NCBI RefSeq assembly: GCF_024055725.1
Contig: NZ_JAMXMX010000014.1
Coordinates: 1-64,000 of the forward strand
Length of the DNA stretch: 64,000 nt
Direction: 5' to 3'
Source of the DNA: Actinoallomurus spadix
Lineage (GTDB): Bacteria > Actinomycetota > Actinomycetes > Streptosporangiales > Streptosporangiaceae
Part shown: piece by piece, positions 36,183 through 44,227 of the stretch
Numbering within the stretch: position 1 is the first letter of the stretch
Layout of the letters: every line of letters starts with the position of its first letter
Made by a program: the position numbers and the translations under genes
Notes under the pieces: generated by a model
What the model saw: the letters and a program-made list of their open reading frames with translations, nothing else
What the model was told of the DNA's origin: nothing
Database searches by the model: none

Positions 36183-36977
36183 ATGGACATCGACCTGTCG
36201 GGCCGCCGGGCCCTCGTCTCCGGATCGAGCCAGGGCATCGGACTCGCGATCGCCACGGAACTCGCCCGCGCGGGCGCCGCCGTCATCGTGAACGGACGCG
36301 GACAGGACAGGACCGCGCGTGCCGCCGCGACCATCACCGAGCGGCTGCCGGACGCGGACGTCACCGCCGTCGCCGCCGACCTGGCGACGGCGGAGGGCGC
36401 GGCCGGGCTGCGCGACAGGGTGCCCGACGTGGACATCCTCGTGAACAACCTCGGCATCTTCGGCGCCCGGCCCGTCCTCGAAATCGACGACGACGAGTGG
36501 CGCCGGTACTTCGAGGTGAACGTCCTGTCGGCCGTCCGCCTCACCCGTGCGTACCTGCCCGGCATGATGGAGCGCCGCTGGGGGCGGGTGCTGAACATCG
36601 CCAGCGACTCGGCGATCGTCATCCCCGCCGAGATGGTGCACTACGGCATGACGAAGACGGCGCTGCTGGCGGTCACCCGGGGCTTCGCGAAGGCGGCCGC
36701 GGGCACCGGCGTCACGGTCAACTCCGTCATCGTCGGCCCCACCCACACCCCGGGCGTGGAGACCTTCGTCGGCGAACTCGTCGGCGAGGACCTGCCCTGG
36801 GACGAGGCCGAGCGCCGTTTCATGCGCGAGCACCGTCCGGACTCCCTCATCCAGCGGCTCATCGAGCCCACCGAGATCGGCAACGTGGTCGTCTACCTGA
36901 GCTCGGAGTTCTCCTCGGCGACGACCGGCGGCGCCGTCCGCGCCGACGGCGGATACGTCGACGCCATCCTCCCCTGA
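36183..36977 (+). CDS. Short-chain dehydrogenase/reductase
   Basis: 264 residues, a classical SDR: cofactor motif VSGSSQGIGLAIA, NNLGIFGARP, catalytic Ser in NIASDSA, Tyr-x3-Lys in MVHYGMTKTALL, and a C-terminal TTGGAVRADGGYVDAI. NAD(P)-dependent oxidoreductase acting on an unknown alcohol/ketone. It starts 38 bp after the phosphatase and may share its transcript. ATG follows GGAAGGGGGAAC. Confidence 0.92.
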   Translation: MDIDLSGRRALVSGSSQGIGLAIATELARAGAAVIVNGRGQDRTARAAATITERLPDADVTAVAADLATAEGAAGLRDRVPDVDILVNNLGIFGARPVLEIDDDEWRRYFEVNVLSAVRLTRAYLPGMMERRWGRVLNIASDSAIVIPAEMVHYGMTKTALLAVTRGFAKAAAGTGVTVNSVIVGPTHTPGVETFVGELVGEDLPWDEAERRFMREHRPDSLIQRLIEPTEIGNVVVYLSSEFSSATTGGAVRADGGYVDAILP

Positions 36978-37036
36978 GCGTCTCCGATCCGCTGAGGGTC
37001 ACTCGCCGGCGAGTGAAGATCATTAGACTTCCGCGG

Positions 37037-37468
37037 GTGCCAGACGATCCCGAGGCCGCGGACACGACCGGGGAACCCGCCGAGGACGACGCGCCCGCGT
37101 CCGCGGCGCCGTGGGCTCCGCCGGACCCCGCACGATCGAAGCCCCGATCCCCGGACCACGCGCGACCGGAGCCGGCACCGCCGGACACCGGAGGGCCGGA
37201 GCCGGCACCGCCGCCCCCTGCGACCGGTGGGAGAGGCGCTCCCGGCGAGGACGGCGCTCTGGGCGATGCTCCGCCGCGACGCCGCGGGCGCCGCAGATCC
37301 GTCGTCCTCGCGATCGCCGGCGCGATCGGCCTCATCGCGGGCGTGACCTGCCTGGTGCTGGAGTTCGATCGGGCGCCGACCGGGGCCGAGCGAACCGCCT
37401 CCGTGTCGAAGGAACTGGCCGCCCGCTGGCGTATCCGCACGGCGGGTGAGATCTTCGTACACCGATGA
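37037..37468 (+). CDS. Pro-rich single-span membrane protein, N-terminal part of a split gene
   Basis: 143 residues from a GTG. An N-terminal cytoplasmic Pro/Ala/Asp-rich region (about 1-85) precedes a basic RRRGRRRS anchor and one membrane helix (VVLAIAGAIGLIAGVTCLVL, 92-111). A short outside part follows: LEFDRAPTGAERTASVS, ARWRIRTAGEIF, then an abrupt VHR-stop. The outside part looks like the beginning of a larger extracellular domain. The overlapping +1-shifted frame (37446-37823) supplies sequence that would continue it. It is probably half of a frameshifted or deleted gene upstream of the mycosin-like protein. Confidence 0.55.
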   Translation: MPDDPEAADTTGEPAEDDAPASAAPWAPPDPARSKPRSPDHARPEPAPPDTGGPEPAPPPPATGGRGAPGEDGALGDAPPRRRGRRRSVVLAIAGAIGLIAGVTCLVLEFDRAPTGAERTASVSKELAARWRIRTAGEIFVHR

Positions 37469-37823
37469 GTCCCGCACGCTCCTCACCACGGTGGGAGTCG
37501 CCGTCATGCCGGACCAGAACCACGTCGACGCCGCGCTCGGCTCCCTGTCCGTAGGCGGTCACGAAAGGGCCGGTCTGCGGGTGGTGCCGTTCCCGCACAC
37601 CGTGGCCGCCGACTGGAGCGACGCGCGACGACAGGAGACGTCTTCTCGATCCGGTCCCATGCCCTACGCCATCCTGCAGGTCAGCGGATGGGCCGACGGG
37701 AGGACGATGCCCGAACTCGCCGACGCGGAACCCTTCCGGCACGCGGACACGCTGCTCGATCACCTGTCGGAATTCTTCGTCCACACGGAACGTCCGTGCG
37801 AGGAACGAGGAGTACGGTGCTGA
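37446..37823 (+). pseudogene. Shifted-frame continuation of the 37037 membrane protein
   Basis: This frame starts inside the previous gene (GTG 37446, no ribosome site) and encodes about 125 residues: SYTDESRTLLTTVGVAVMP, then HERAGLRVVPFPHTVAADW, DARRQETSS, PYAILQVSGWADGRTM. The composition and spacing look like the extracellular domain of membrane proteins commonly encoded before S8 mycosin-like genes in actinomycetes. I read the junction (AGEIF to SYTDES) as a frameshift, probably with a deletion because a Cys-containing stretch I expect is absent. It overlaps the next gene by 7 bp. Confidence 0.5.
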
Positions 37824-39019
37824 CCGGCGACCGAGCGACCGGGCGGGGTCGCCGGCTCACGGCACTCGCGCTGGCGGGACTCGTGTTCGCGGCCGCCGCC
37901 GGTACGCCGCGGCCGGCGCACGCGGCATCGGATGACCCGCAGGTGCGTCTTCGGGCCGAGATATCGCTGGCCCACGACGTCGCCAGGGGTGATGGCGTGA
38001 CCGTCGCCGTGCTCGCCTCCGGCGTCGATCCCCGCGTACGCCCGAGGTCCGGCGTCCTCCGGCAGGGGACCGATCTCGTTCACCTGCCCCATCCCCAGCG
38101 AATCGAGGGGACGCTGCTCGCCACCCTGATCGGCGGCGACCGCTCGGTCCCCGGTCTGCCCGCCCTCGCCCCTGGGGTCGGCATCCTGCCTGTCCGGATC
38201 TTTCCGGAGAAAGGCGACCACGGGGAGGATGACTGGCGGGAGAACACCAACTCCTGCGAAGTGATCACGCGGGGGATCCGGTACGCCGTCGACCATGGCG
38301 CGGGCGTGGTGCTGGTGGGTGATGCCTGCTCGGACGGCACCAGCAGAGACATGGAAGCGGCACTGGAGCGCGCCCGGAGAAGGAACGTCGTGGTGGTGGC
38401 GCCGAACGAGCCGATCGGCTATGGAGATCCGCCGCCGATGCCGGCCTCCCTCCCCGGTGTCATCGGCGTCGGGACGCTCGCCAAGGACGGCACCCGATGG
38501 CCGAAGTACTCCCTCAAGAGCAGCGTCACGATGGTCTCCGCGCCCGGCACCGCGACCACCGCGGTCGGGCCGGACGGGCGGAGCGGATGGACGTTCTGGG
38601 GATCTCAACCCGCCACGGCCTGGGTGGCGGCCACCGCCGCGCTGGTCAGGTCGAAGTTTCCGCGGCTGACGCCGTCGCAGGTGGCCCAGGCGATCGCGGT
38701 CTCCGCCCACCACCCCGAGGGTGGCTACAACGCCGATGTCGGGTTCGGAGTGGTGAACCCCGTGCAGGCCCTGAGCGCGGCGAAGGACTTCGAGCGGCGG
38801 CCGGTCGCCCCGACCGCCACCGGCGTCGGCGACGACGCCCACTTCGGTGGCCGCCAGGGCACGATCGATGCCGCCCGGCACGATCCCGCGTTGCTGGCGG
38901 GCCTCGGCGGCCTCGTCCTCGTGAGCGCCGGCGCGCTCGCCGCCGCGGCGCTCCGGCTGCGTGCCGCCCGCCGCGACGCCGAAGCCGTGCAGGCTTACCC
39001 GTGGATCTCGGCGACCTGA
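37817..39019 (+). CDS. Mycosin-like S8 pseudopeptidase (catalytic triad replaced)
   Basis: 400 residues with a signal peptide (1-36, cleavage AHA-A), a subtilisin-fold domain (about 45-310) and a C-terminal membrane helix (LLAGLGGLVLVSAGALAAAA, about 360-380), the mycosin layout. All three catalytic residues are substituted. The Asp strand reads VAVLASGVD (Ala67 where IDTG has Asp). The His loop reads RIEGTLLATLIGG (Glu97 for HGT). The Ser loop reads WGSQPATAWVAA (Gln264 for GTS). The oxyanion Asn197 (VVAPNEP) is kept. The frame is intact, so it is probably a non-catalytic binding protein rather than a dead gene. GTG follows CGAGGAGTAC. Confidence 0.8.
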   Translation: MLTGDRATGRGRRLTALALAGLVFAAAAGTPRPAHAASDDPQVRLRAEISLAHDVARGDGVTVAVLASGVDPRVRPRSGVLRQGTDLVHLPHPQRIEGTLLATLIGGDRSVPGLPALAPGVGILPVRIFPEKGDHGEDDWRENTNSCEVITRGIRYAVDHGAGVVLVGDACSDGTSRDMEAALERARRRNVVVVAPNEPIGYGDPPPMPASLPGVIGVGTLAKDGTRWPKYSLKSSVTMVSAPGTATTAVGPDGRSGWTFWGSQPATAWVAATAALVRSKFPRLTPSQVAQAIAVSAHHPEGGYNADVGFGVVNPVQALSAAKDFERRPVAPTATGVGDDAHFGGRQGTIDAARHDPALLAGLGGLVLVSAGALAAAALRLRAARRDAEAVQAYPWISAT

Positions 39020-39079
39020 CCACGCGAGATCATCCACTTATGGACGGACGACGATGCGGTTTTCCGGTCCTGACAGACC

Positions 39080-39108
39080 TTGTTGAGTCGGAGGCCCGGA
39101 CTTAAGAT
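39080..39108 (+). promoter_or_regulatory. Promoter of the snapalysin gene
   Basis: TTGTTG (39080-39085), a 17-bp spacer and TAAGAT (39103-39108), 53 bp before the ATG at 39161. Confidence 0.55.
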
Positions 39109-39160
39109 CAGGCCGACCTGACCCGGGACAGAGCCGTCCCGCCAGAGGAAGGCCCCGCCA

Positions 39161-39742
39161 ATGCCGTTCCGTACCCCCGCCCTCGCCCTCGTCGGCGCCC
39201 TCGCCCTCTCCATCGCCGCCGCTCCCGCCGCCGGCGCTTCGGCGGCGACCGCTCCCCAGCACGCCGCCGCGCTCGCCACGACCACCCTCTACTACGACGA
39301 CAGCCAGGCCGCGGAGTTCAAGAGCGCCGTGGTCGCCGGTGCTCAGGTGTGGAACGCCAACGTCCGCAACGTCCGGCTGGTCGAGGCCCCCGCCGGCACG
39401 ACCGCCCAGATCCGGATCATCGCCTTCGACGGCTGGCCGCAGTCGACGCTCGGCCCGGTGCGCCCCGGCGGACGCGGCACGGTGTACTTCGGCCGGGAGG
39501 CGGTCGACGAGGGGTACAACACCACGCGCATCGCCGCCCACGAGCTCGGCCACATTCTCGGACTGCCGGACGCCAAGCCCGGCCCGTGCTCGTCCCTCAT
39601 GTCCGGCTCGACCGGTGGCGTCTCATGCACCAACGCCACGCCGAACGCCTCCGAGCGCGCCGCCGTCGAGCGGAACTACGGTGGCGCGGTGGCCGCCGCG
39701 GCACAGCCCGTCGCGGGCGGAACCGTGACGGACGCGCCGTGA
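39161..39742 (+). CDS. Snapalysin-family zinc metalloprotease (M7), secreted
   Basis: 193 residues with a signal peptide (about 1-29, ALVGALALSIAAAPAAGASA). The mature part begins near TTTLYYDDSQAAEFKSAV. The zinc motif is HELGHILGLPD, the snapalysin HExxHxxGxxD pattern, followed by PCSSLMSGSTGG (Met-turn region) and a Cys pair. A small extracellular protease that typically prefers aromatic residues. It has its own promoter and a strong terminator, so it is monocistronic. Confidence 0.93.
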   Translation: MPFRTPALALVGALALSIAAAPAAGASAATAPQHAAALATTTLYYDDSQAAEFKSAVVAGAQVWNANVRNVRLVEAPAGTTAQIRIIAFDGWPQSTLGPVRPGGRGTVYFGREAVDEGYNTTRIAAHELGHILGLPDAKPGPCSSLMSGSTGGVSCTNATPNASERAAVERNYGGAVAAAAQPVAGGTVTDAP

Positions 39743-39799
39743 CCCCCTGACCGTCCGCTCGGCGACCGCGTCACCCCACGTCATCCCACGGTCGAGGAT

Positions 39800-39825
39800 G
39801 GGTGCCCGGGGAGCCCCGGGCACCC
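39800..39825 (+). terminator. Hairpin terminator of the snapalysin gene
   Basis: A perfect 11-bp stem (GGGTGCCCGGG / CCCGGGCACCC) with a 4-nt loop, 58 bases after the stop. Confidence 0.75.
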
Positions 39826-39928
39826 GTCGCCGCCTGTTAGGGTCATCGCGCTTCATGAAATAGGATTCCGTAAAACGACGTCAGAGGTCGTCGGACGGCC
39901 GGCACTCGCCCTCAAGGGCAGGCGGCCC

Positions 39929-40531
39929 ATGCCCACCACAGCACCGACCCGAGCCGCCCGTTCCGCCATCCCGCACCCCGACCGTCGAATCGAGGAACTC
40001 CGCACCGTGTTGATCCGACAGGACGACGAGCAGGCCCCGGCCGCTCCCGGCCCCGCAGAGCCCGCGGCCGGGAGCGGGACGCGCCGCCGGTCCGTGCACA
40101 TCCTCGTCGTCGAGGACGACCCGGGCGATCAGATGCTGATCGAGGAGGCGTTCTCCGAGTCCGAAGGCGGCCCGCCGCCCCGGCTGGCCATCGTTGAGGA
40201 CGGCGAGGAGGCGCTCGACTTCCTCCACCGGCGGGGAACGCACACCGGCGCGTCCCGGCCGGACCTCGTGCTGCTCGACCTGAACCTCCCGAAGTACAGC
40301 GGGCGCGCGGTGCTGGAGCAGATCAAGACCGACACGGATCTGCGGTCCATCCCGGTGGTCATCTTCACCACCTCCGCCAGCGCCGACGACGTCGCCGCGA
40401 CCTACCTCCTGCACGCCAACGCGTACGTCACCAAGCCCGTCGACCTCGACGGCTTCACCACGACCGTCCAGCGGATCAACAGCTTCTTCACCCGGACCGC
40501 GCGCCTGCCGGAGCCGCCGGTGGCCGCCTGA
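39929..40531 (+). CDS. Single-domain response regulator (Rcp1-like)
   Basis: 200 residues from ATG 39929, of which about 60-195 form a lone receiver domain: acidic pocket ILVVEDDPGDQ, phospho-acceptor Asp in LVLLDLNLPKYSG, Thr in VIFTTSAS and Lys in YVTKPVDLDGF. The extended loop (LEQIKTDTDLRSIPVV) is typical of Rcp1-type regulators that partner phytochrome or PAS kinases and have no output domain. The 55-residue N-terminal extension is unconserved; a GTG at 40007 may be the true start. No kinase is adjacent. Confidence 0.85.
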   Translation: MPTTAPTRAARSAIPHPDRRIEELRTVLIRQDDEQAPAAPGPAEPAAGSGTRRRSVHILVVEDDPGDQMLIEEAFSESEGGPPPRLAIVEDGEEALDFLHRRGTHTGASRPDLVLLDLNLPKYSGRAVLEQIKTDTDLRSIPVVIFTTSASADDVAATYLLHANAYVTKPVDLDGFTTTVQRINSFFTRTARLPEPPVAA

Positions 40532-40537
40532 GCGGAC

Positions 40538-40549
40538 CGAACGTGTTCG
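40538..40549. promoter_or_regulatory. Putative TetR autoregulatory operator
   Basis: CGAACGTGTTCG (palindrome except the central two bases) lies 14 bp before the TetR ATG at 40563. Its half-site GAAC/GTTC matches the palindromes in front of the monooxygenase at 42473-42505. Confidence 0.55.
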
Positions 40550-40562
40550 CTACCGTGGGCGC

Positions 40563-41255
40563 ATGACAGGTCATTCCACGGCACCGCGCAGCCGCCGGGA
40601 ACGGCCGGCCAAGCCGGCCCTGACGCGGGACGGCATCGTCGCCACCGCGGTGGAGATCCTCCAGGCCGAGGGCCTGAAGCGCGTCACGATGCGGCGCCTG
40701 GCGCAGGAGCTGGACACCGGGCCGGCGTCACTGTACGTCTACGTCCGCGACACCGCGGAGCTGCACGCCGCGGTCCTCGACCGGCTCCTGGGAGCCGTGG
40801 ACCTCGGTCCGGTACGGGCCGCGGGCGACTGGCGTGAGCGTCTGGAGACGGTGCTCACCTCCTACCTGACCGTGCTGTTCGCGTATCCCGGTCTGGCCCA
40901 GGCCGCGCTGGTGGCCCGGCCCGACGGAGAGCACTACCTGGACCTGATCGAGGCGCTGCTCGCGCTGCTCGACGAGGGCGGCGTCCCGCCCGGCCAGGCG
41001 GCGTGGGGCGTGGACCTCCTCCTGCAGTACGCCACGGCGACCGCGGCCGAGCACGCGCCGCGCGCCGGGGGCGACGCCGCCCGGTCCGAGGGGGACTGGA
41101 GCGCCCTGCTCGACGCCGTGCTCGCCACTTCGCCCGCCACCCGCCCCCATATCGCCGCCGTCGCCGGCGACCTGCTCTCCGGGGCGCCCGGGTCCCGCGT
41201 CTCCTGGGGATTCCGCACGTTGATCAACGGAATCGCGCAGACTCCTCGCCCCTGA
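40563..41255 (+). CDS. TetR-family repressor with TetR_C-type ligand domain
   Basis: 230 residues. A helix-turn-helix (about 20-65, VEILQAEGLKRVTMRRLAQE then TGPASLYVYVRDTAELHAAV) is followed by a C-terminal TetR_C-like helical domain, the group that includes tetracycline repressors. It is convergent with the TetX-like monooxygenase gene (41301-42434). Near-identical operator half-sites lie before both genes, so it most likely represses itself and the monooxygenase. Confidence 0.9.
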   Translation: MTGHSTAPRSRRERPAKPALTRDGIVATAVEILQAEGLKRVTMRRLAQELDTGPASLYVYVRDTAELHAAVLDRLLGAVDLGPVRAAGDWRERLETVLTSYLTVLFAYPGLAQAALVARPDGEHYLDLIEALLALLDEGGVPPGQAAWGVDLLLQYATATAAEHAPRAGGDAARSEGDWSALLDAVLATSPATRPHIAAVAGDLLSGAPGSRVSWGFRTLINGIAQTPRP

Positions 41256-41300
41256 TCGCCGCCCGCCCGGCCGGACCGGCGGACCGCAGCCGGCGGCCGG

Positions 41301-42434
41301 TCAGCGCGCGCCGGCGAACAGGGCGAGCACGCCGTGCGGGGCGTCCGCGCGGAAGGACAGGTCGAGACCCGCCAGCGATTCGGCGGCGGCGCTCTCGCCG
41401 CGCGGGAACATCGCCCGCTCGTAGGCGGCCAGCGCGGCCTCGGTGTCGCCGGGGTGCGCGGCCAGGGCCTGGCCGAGTTCGGCGCCGTCGAGCAGGGCCA
41501 GGTTCGCGCCCTCGCCGGCGAACGGCGGCATCAGGTGGGCGGCGTCGCCGAGCAGGGTGACGCCTGGGACGCGCTCCCAGCGATGGCCGGCGGGCAGGGT
41601 GTACAGCGACCGCGGGACCAGTGGCCCGTCGGCGTCGGCGATCAGGGCCCGCAGGCTCTCGTCCCAGTCGGCGAAGTGGCCCAGCAGTGCCGCCTTGGCG
41701 GCGTCGGTGTCGGAGAAGTCGATCGCCGCGAGCGTCTCGGGCGGGGTCCGCAGCGCGATGTAGACGTGCAGGCTCCCATCGGGCTCGCCGTGGGACAGGA
41801 AGCCCTTGCCGGGGCCGAGCGCCTGGGTGAAACCGCCACCGAGGAGGGCGGCGTGCCGGGGGTGGCGCACGCCGGCGTCCCGCAGATCGGCCTCGACCAG
41901 GGACACGCCCGCGTACGCCGGGGCGGCGCCGGAGACGAGGGGGCGGATGCGGGACCAGGCACCGTCCGCGCCGACCAGCAGGTCGGTGGTGAAGGCGGAG
42001 CCGTCGACGAGGGTCACCTCGTGCCGCCCGCCGCCGAGCGGGCGGGCCCCGGTGACCCTGGCGTTCCAGCGGACCGCGTCCCGCGGCAGCGCGTTCAGCA
42101 GGAGGTCGCGCAGGCGTCCGCGGTCGACCTCGGGGCGGCCGCCGTCGCCGTTGTCGTCCTCGTCGAGGTGGACGACGGCGTCCTTGTCGAGGACGCGCAT
42201 GGCCTGACCACCGTGGTGGACGATCGCCCGGAAGCCGTCGTAGAGACCGGCGGCCCGCAGGGCGGCCTGTCCGGAATCCTCGTGGATGTCGAGCATGCCG
42301 CCCTGCGTCCGGACGGCCGGTGACGCCTCTCCTTCGTAGACCGCCGCGGAGATGCCGTGGACGTGGAGCACGCGGGCGAGGGCGAGGCCGCCGAGGCCGG
42401 CGCCGACGATCGCGATGGGGTGATGCGTGGTCAT
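41301..42434 (-). CDS. FAD-dependent monooxygenase (TetX-like)
   Basis: 377 residues. An FAD Rossmann motif (IAIVGAGLGGLALARVL, about 7-23), VRTQGGMLDIHEDSGQ, the DG motif DLLVGADGAWSRIRPLV and the second FAD motif GVTLLGDAAHLMPPFAGEGA match class A flavin monooxygenases of the TetX group. Those hydroxylate tetracyclines or other aromatic compounds. Substrate is not shown by sequence, and similarity to TetX does not prove resistance. Its promoter holds two overlapping palindromes that match the operator of the convergent TetR gene. Confidence 0.9.
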   Translation of the reverse strand: MTTHHPIAIVGAGLGGLALARVLHVHGISAAVYEGEASPAVRTQGGMLDIHEDSGQAALRAAGLYDGFRAIVHHGGQAMRVLDKDAVVHLDEDDNGDGGRPEVDRGRLRDLLLNALPRDAVRWNARVTGARPLGGGRHEVTLVDGSAFTTDLLVGADGAWSRIRPLVSGAAPAYAGVSLVEADLRDAGVRHPRHAALLGGGFTQALGPGKGFLSHGEPDGSLHVYIALRTPPETLAAIDFSDTDAAKAALLGHFADWDESLRALIADADGPLVPRSLYTLPAGHRWERVPGVTLLGDAAHLMPPFAGEGANLALLDGAELGQALAAHPGDTEAALAAYERAMFPRGESAAAESLAGLDLSFRADAPHGVLALFAGAR

Positions 42435-42472
42435 GGGGGACTCCTCAGAAGGGCGATTTCTGTCCCCATCAA

Positions 42473-42505
42473 CGTAACGAACATGTTCGTTACGAACAAG
42501 TTCGT
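42473..42505. promoter_or_regulatory. Two overlapping palindromes, TetR operators of the monooxygenase gene
   Basis: A perfect 22-bp palindrome at 42473-42494 (core GTAACGAACATGTTCGTTAC) overlaps a second near-palindrome ACGAACAAGTTCGT at 42492-42505. They lie 39-71 bp upstream of the monooxygenase ATG. The half-site recurs before the TetR gene. The rest of 42506-42676 shows nothing further. Confidence 0.7.
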
Positions 42506-42676
42506 CGAACCCGAGAACGGGTCCTATCCGGCGGGCGGCGTCCGGGGCGGCGGCTCATGGGGCCGCAAGCTTTGCGCATCTGACCAGATATCTACGCAGG
42601 TCAGACGAAGCTCTCCTTCTCGGCTGGGCACGGCAAATGGTGCAGAGATGGCGCGGCACGGAGGAGGGTGTGCCGG

Positions 42677-42850
42677 ATGCTGATCACGGCACTGGTGGCA
42701 CCTGTGATCATCCCTATCGCGGCGCTGCTCCTGGTCCTGGGCCTGGCCCGGCTGGAGCGGATGCTCGTCGACGAGGGCGACCGGCCGGTACCGGCGGCCG
42801 ACGACCGGCCGGAGAGCCGGACCGAGAGCGCCGGTGCGACCCCGGCCTGA
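42677..42850 (+). CDS. Small single-span membrane protein
   Basis: 57 residues: one N-terminal membrane helix (LITALVAPVIIPIAALLLVL, 2-21) and a polar acidic tail (VDEGDRPVPAADDRPE). The ATG follows GGAGGAGGGTG at 9 bp. No family recognised. Clear codon bias and ribosome site support it. Confidence 0.6.
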   Translation: MLITALVAPVIIPIAALLLVLGLARLERMLVDEGDRPVPAADDRPESRTESAGATPA

Positions 42851-42941
42851 ACACCCGGCGAGCGGCGGAGGCGTCGGTTAGGGTCGCTGTGGCCGTCGAG
42901 CCGTCAGGACGAACCGATGCCGCAGGAGGCCCGCCCCCGCC

Positions 42942-43298
42942 ATGGAGATCTGGATCAACCCACGCTGTTCGAAGTGCCGGTCGGCGATCTCGCTCCTGGA
43001 CGCCGAAGGGGCGGACTACACGGTGCGGCGCTACCTGGAGGACCCTCCCACGCGCGAGGAGCTCGAGAAGGTATTGAACCGTCTCGGCCTCGAACCGTGG
43101 GACATCGCCCGTACCGGTGAGGCCGTCGCCCGCGAGCTGGGCCTGGCGTCCTGGGAGCGGGAGCCCGCCGCCCGCGGCCGATGGCTCGACGCCCTGGCCG
43201 CGCACCCGATCCTGATCCAGCGGCCGATCATCACCGCCGACGACGGCACGGCCGTGATCGGCCGTACTCCCGAGTCGGTCAGGTCGGTCCTGGAGTGA
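42942..43298 (+). CDS. ArsC/Spx-family protein (thioredoxin-fold arsenate reductase-like)
   Basis: 118 residues, the normal family length. It begins EIWINPRCSKCRSAISLLDA with the CxxC-type active site. The family Arg-containing loops LIQRPIITADDG and VIGRTPESVRSVL follow. Members reduce arsenate with glutaredoxin-type thiols or act as Spx/YffB proteins of other function. No other ars genes are adjacent, so arsenate reduction is unproven. ATG 42942 is directly preceded by GCCCGCCCCCGCC without a strong ribosome site. Confidence 0.85.
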   Translation: MEIWINPRCSKCRSAISLLDAEGADYTVRRYLEDPPTREELEKVLNRLGLEPWDIARTGEAVARELGLASWEREPAARGRWLDALAAHPILIQRPIITADDGTAVIGRTPESVRSVLE

Positions 43299-43303
43299 CC
43301 CGG

Positions 43304-43335
43304 GCGGGGCCCGGAATCACCGGAACGGGCCCCGC
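43304..43335. terminator. Bidirectional hairpin terminator
   Basis: A perfect 10-bp stem (GCGGGGCCCG / CGGGCCCCGC) with a 12-nt loop fills the 48-bp gap between the convergent ArsC-like and CHAP genes. Confidence 0.7.
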
Positions 43336-43346
43336 AGGTTCCGGGC

Positions 43347-44069
43347 TCAGAAGTGGAGGTAGTTCCCGACGCTGCTCGCGCTGATCGTCCGGGTGTCGTA
43401 GTTGTGCGCGCTGAGGTAGTTGTACTCCTCGACCAGGATCGTTCCGTCGCTGTTGACCCGGGCCACGTAGGCGACGTGGCCGTACGTTCCGGTGTTCCAC
43501 TGCGCGACGGCCCCGACCTTGGCGGTGTGGTCGACCTTGACGCCCGCGGACAGCGCGGCGTTGTCCCAGTTGATCGCGTTGCCCCAGTGGACGCCCCGGT
43601 AGGAGTTGGTGAAGTCGACACCGAGCCGCTGCCGGACCCGCCACGCGGCGAACGAGACGCACTCCCGCTTGTAGAAGAGCCAGGGGTCCGCCTCGCTCGA
43701 CGAATCGGACTTGTACGGATAGTCGTTGGTCACCGTCTGGACGCAGGGCGGCGCGACGGTGCCGTCCGAACCGGTGTAGACGTAGGCGTCCGCGACGTAG
43801 CCGGCCGGACTGGTGATCTTGTCCCAGACGCTGCTGGTGCCGTACGTGCCGGTGACCGTCGTTCCCCGCGTCTGGCAGCTGATGGTGACGCTCGCCCCGT
43901 CCGCCACGCTCCCGGTCGCCGTGTAGCCGGTGCCCGCGCCGGAGCGCACGGTGAGGGCGACGCCGCTGGTGTTCACGGTGCCGGTCGCCGCGCTCGCGGC
44001 CGGCACGCCCAGCATGACCCCGGCGGCGGCCGCCAGGACCGTCAGCCCGCTTCGCCTGATCCACGCCAT
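43347..44069 (-). CDS. Secreted SH3b-CHAP cell-wall hydrolase
   Basis: 240 residues. A signal peptide (1-28, VLAAAAGVMLGVPAASA) precedes an SH3b-like domain (about 32-100, VNTSGVALTVRSGAGTGYTA to PAGYVADAYVYTG). A CHAP domain (about 115-235) follows, with catalytic Cys in FYKRECVSFAAWRVRQ, His in TYGHVAYVARV and acidic residue in ILVEEYNY. It would cleave peptidoglycan cross-bridges or stem peptides outside the cell. The 158-bp upstream gap (44070-44227) was checked for a ydaO-type riboswitch and none was recognised. Confidence 0.9.
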   Translation of the reverse strand: MAWIRRSGLTVLAAAAGVMLGVPAASAATGTVNTSGVALTVRSGAGTGYTATGSVADGASVTISCQTRGTTVTGTYGTSSVWDKITSPAGYVADAYVYTGSDGTVAPPCVQTVTNDYPYKSDSSSEADPWLFYKRECVSFAAWRVRQRLGVDFTNSYRGVHWGNAINWDNAALSAGVKVDHTAKVGAVAQWNTGTYGHVAYVARVNSDGTILVEEYNYLSAHNYDTRTISASSVGNYLHF

Positions 44070-44227
44070 GTCGGACCCCTTTCTGACGGGGAAGATCCGA
44101 TCAGACGGTAAGTGATCAACTAACGCACTGGAATTAGCGAATGTGACAAATTAACGGCCCTCTGCTGGCAACCCGTACCACCGCCGGAGGTCCGGGCGGG
44201 CCGCGCCTCAGCCGAGCTGAGCTCCGG

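Noticed and set aside
37817-39742. A type VII (ESX) secretion locus
   Set aside because: A mycosin-like protein alone is present; no EccB/C/D/E or WXG100 genes were found nearby.
44070-44227. A ydaO-type (cyclic-di-AMP) riboswitch before the CHAP hydrolase or kup
   Set aside because: The conserved riboswitch core was not recognisable in either leader; the 76-bp gap before kup is too short.
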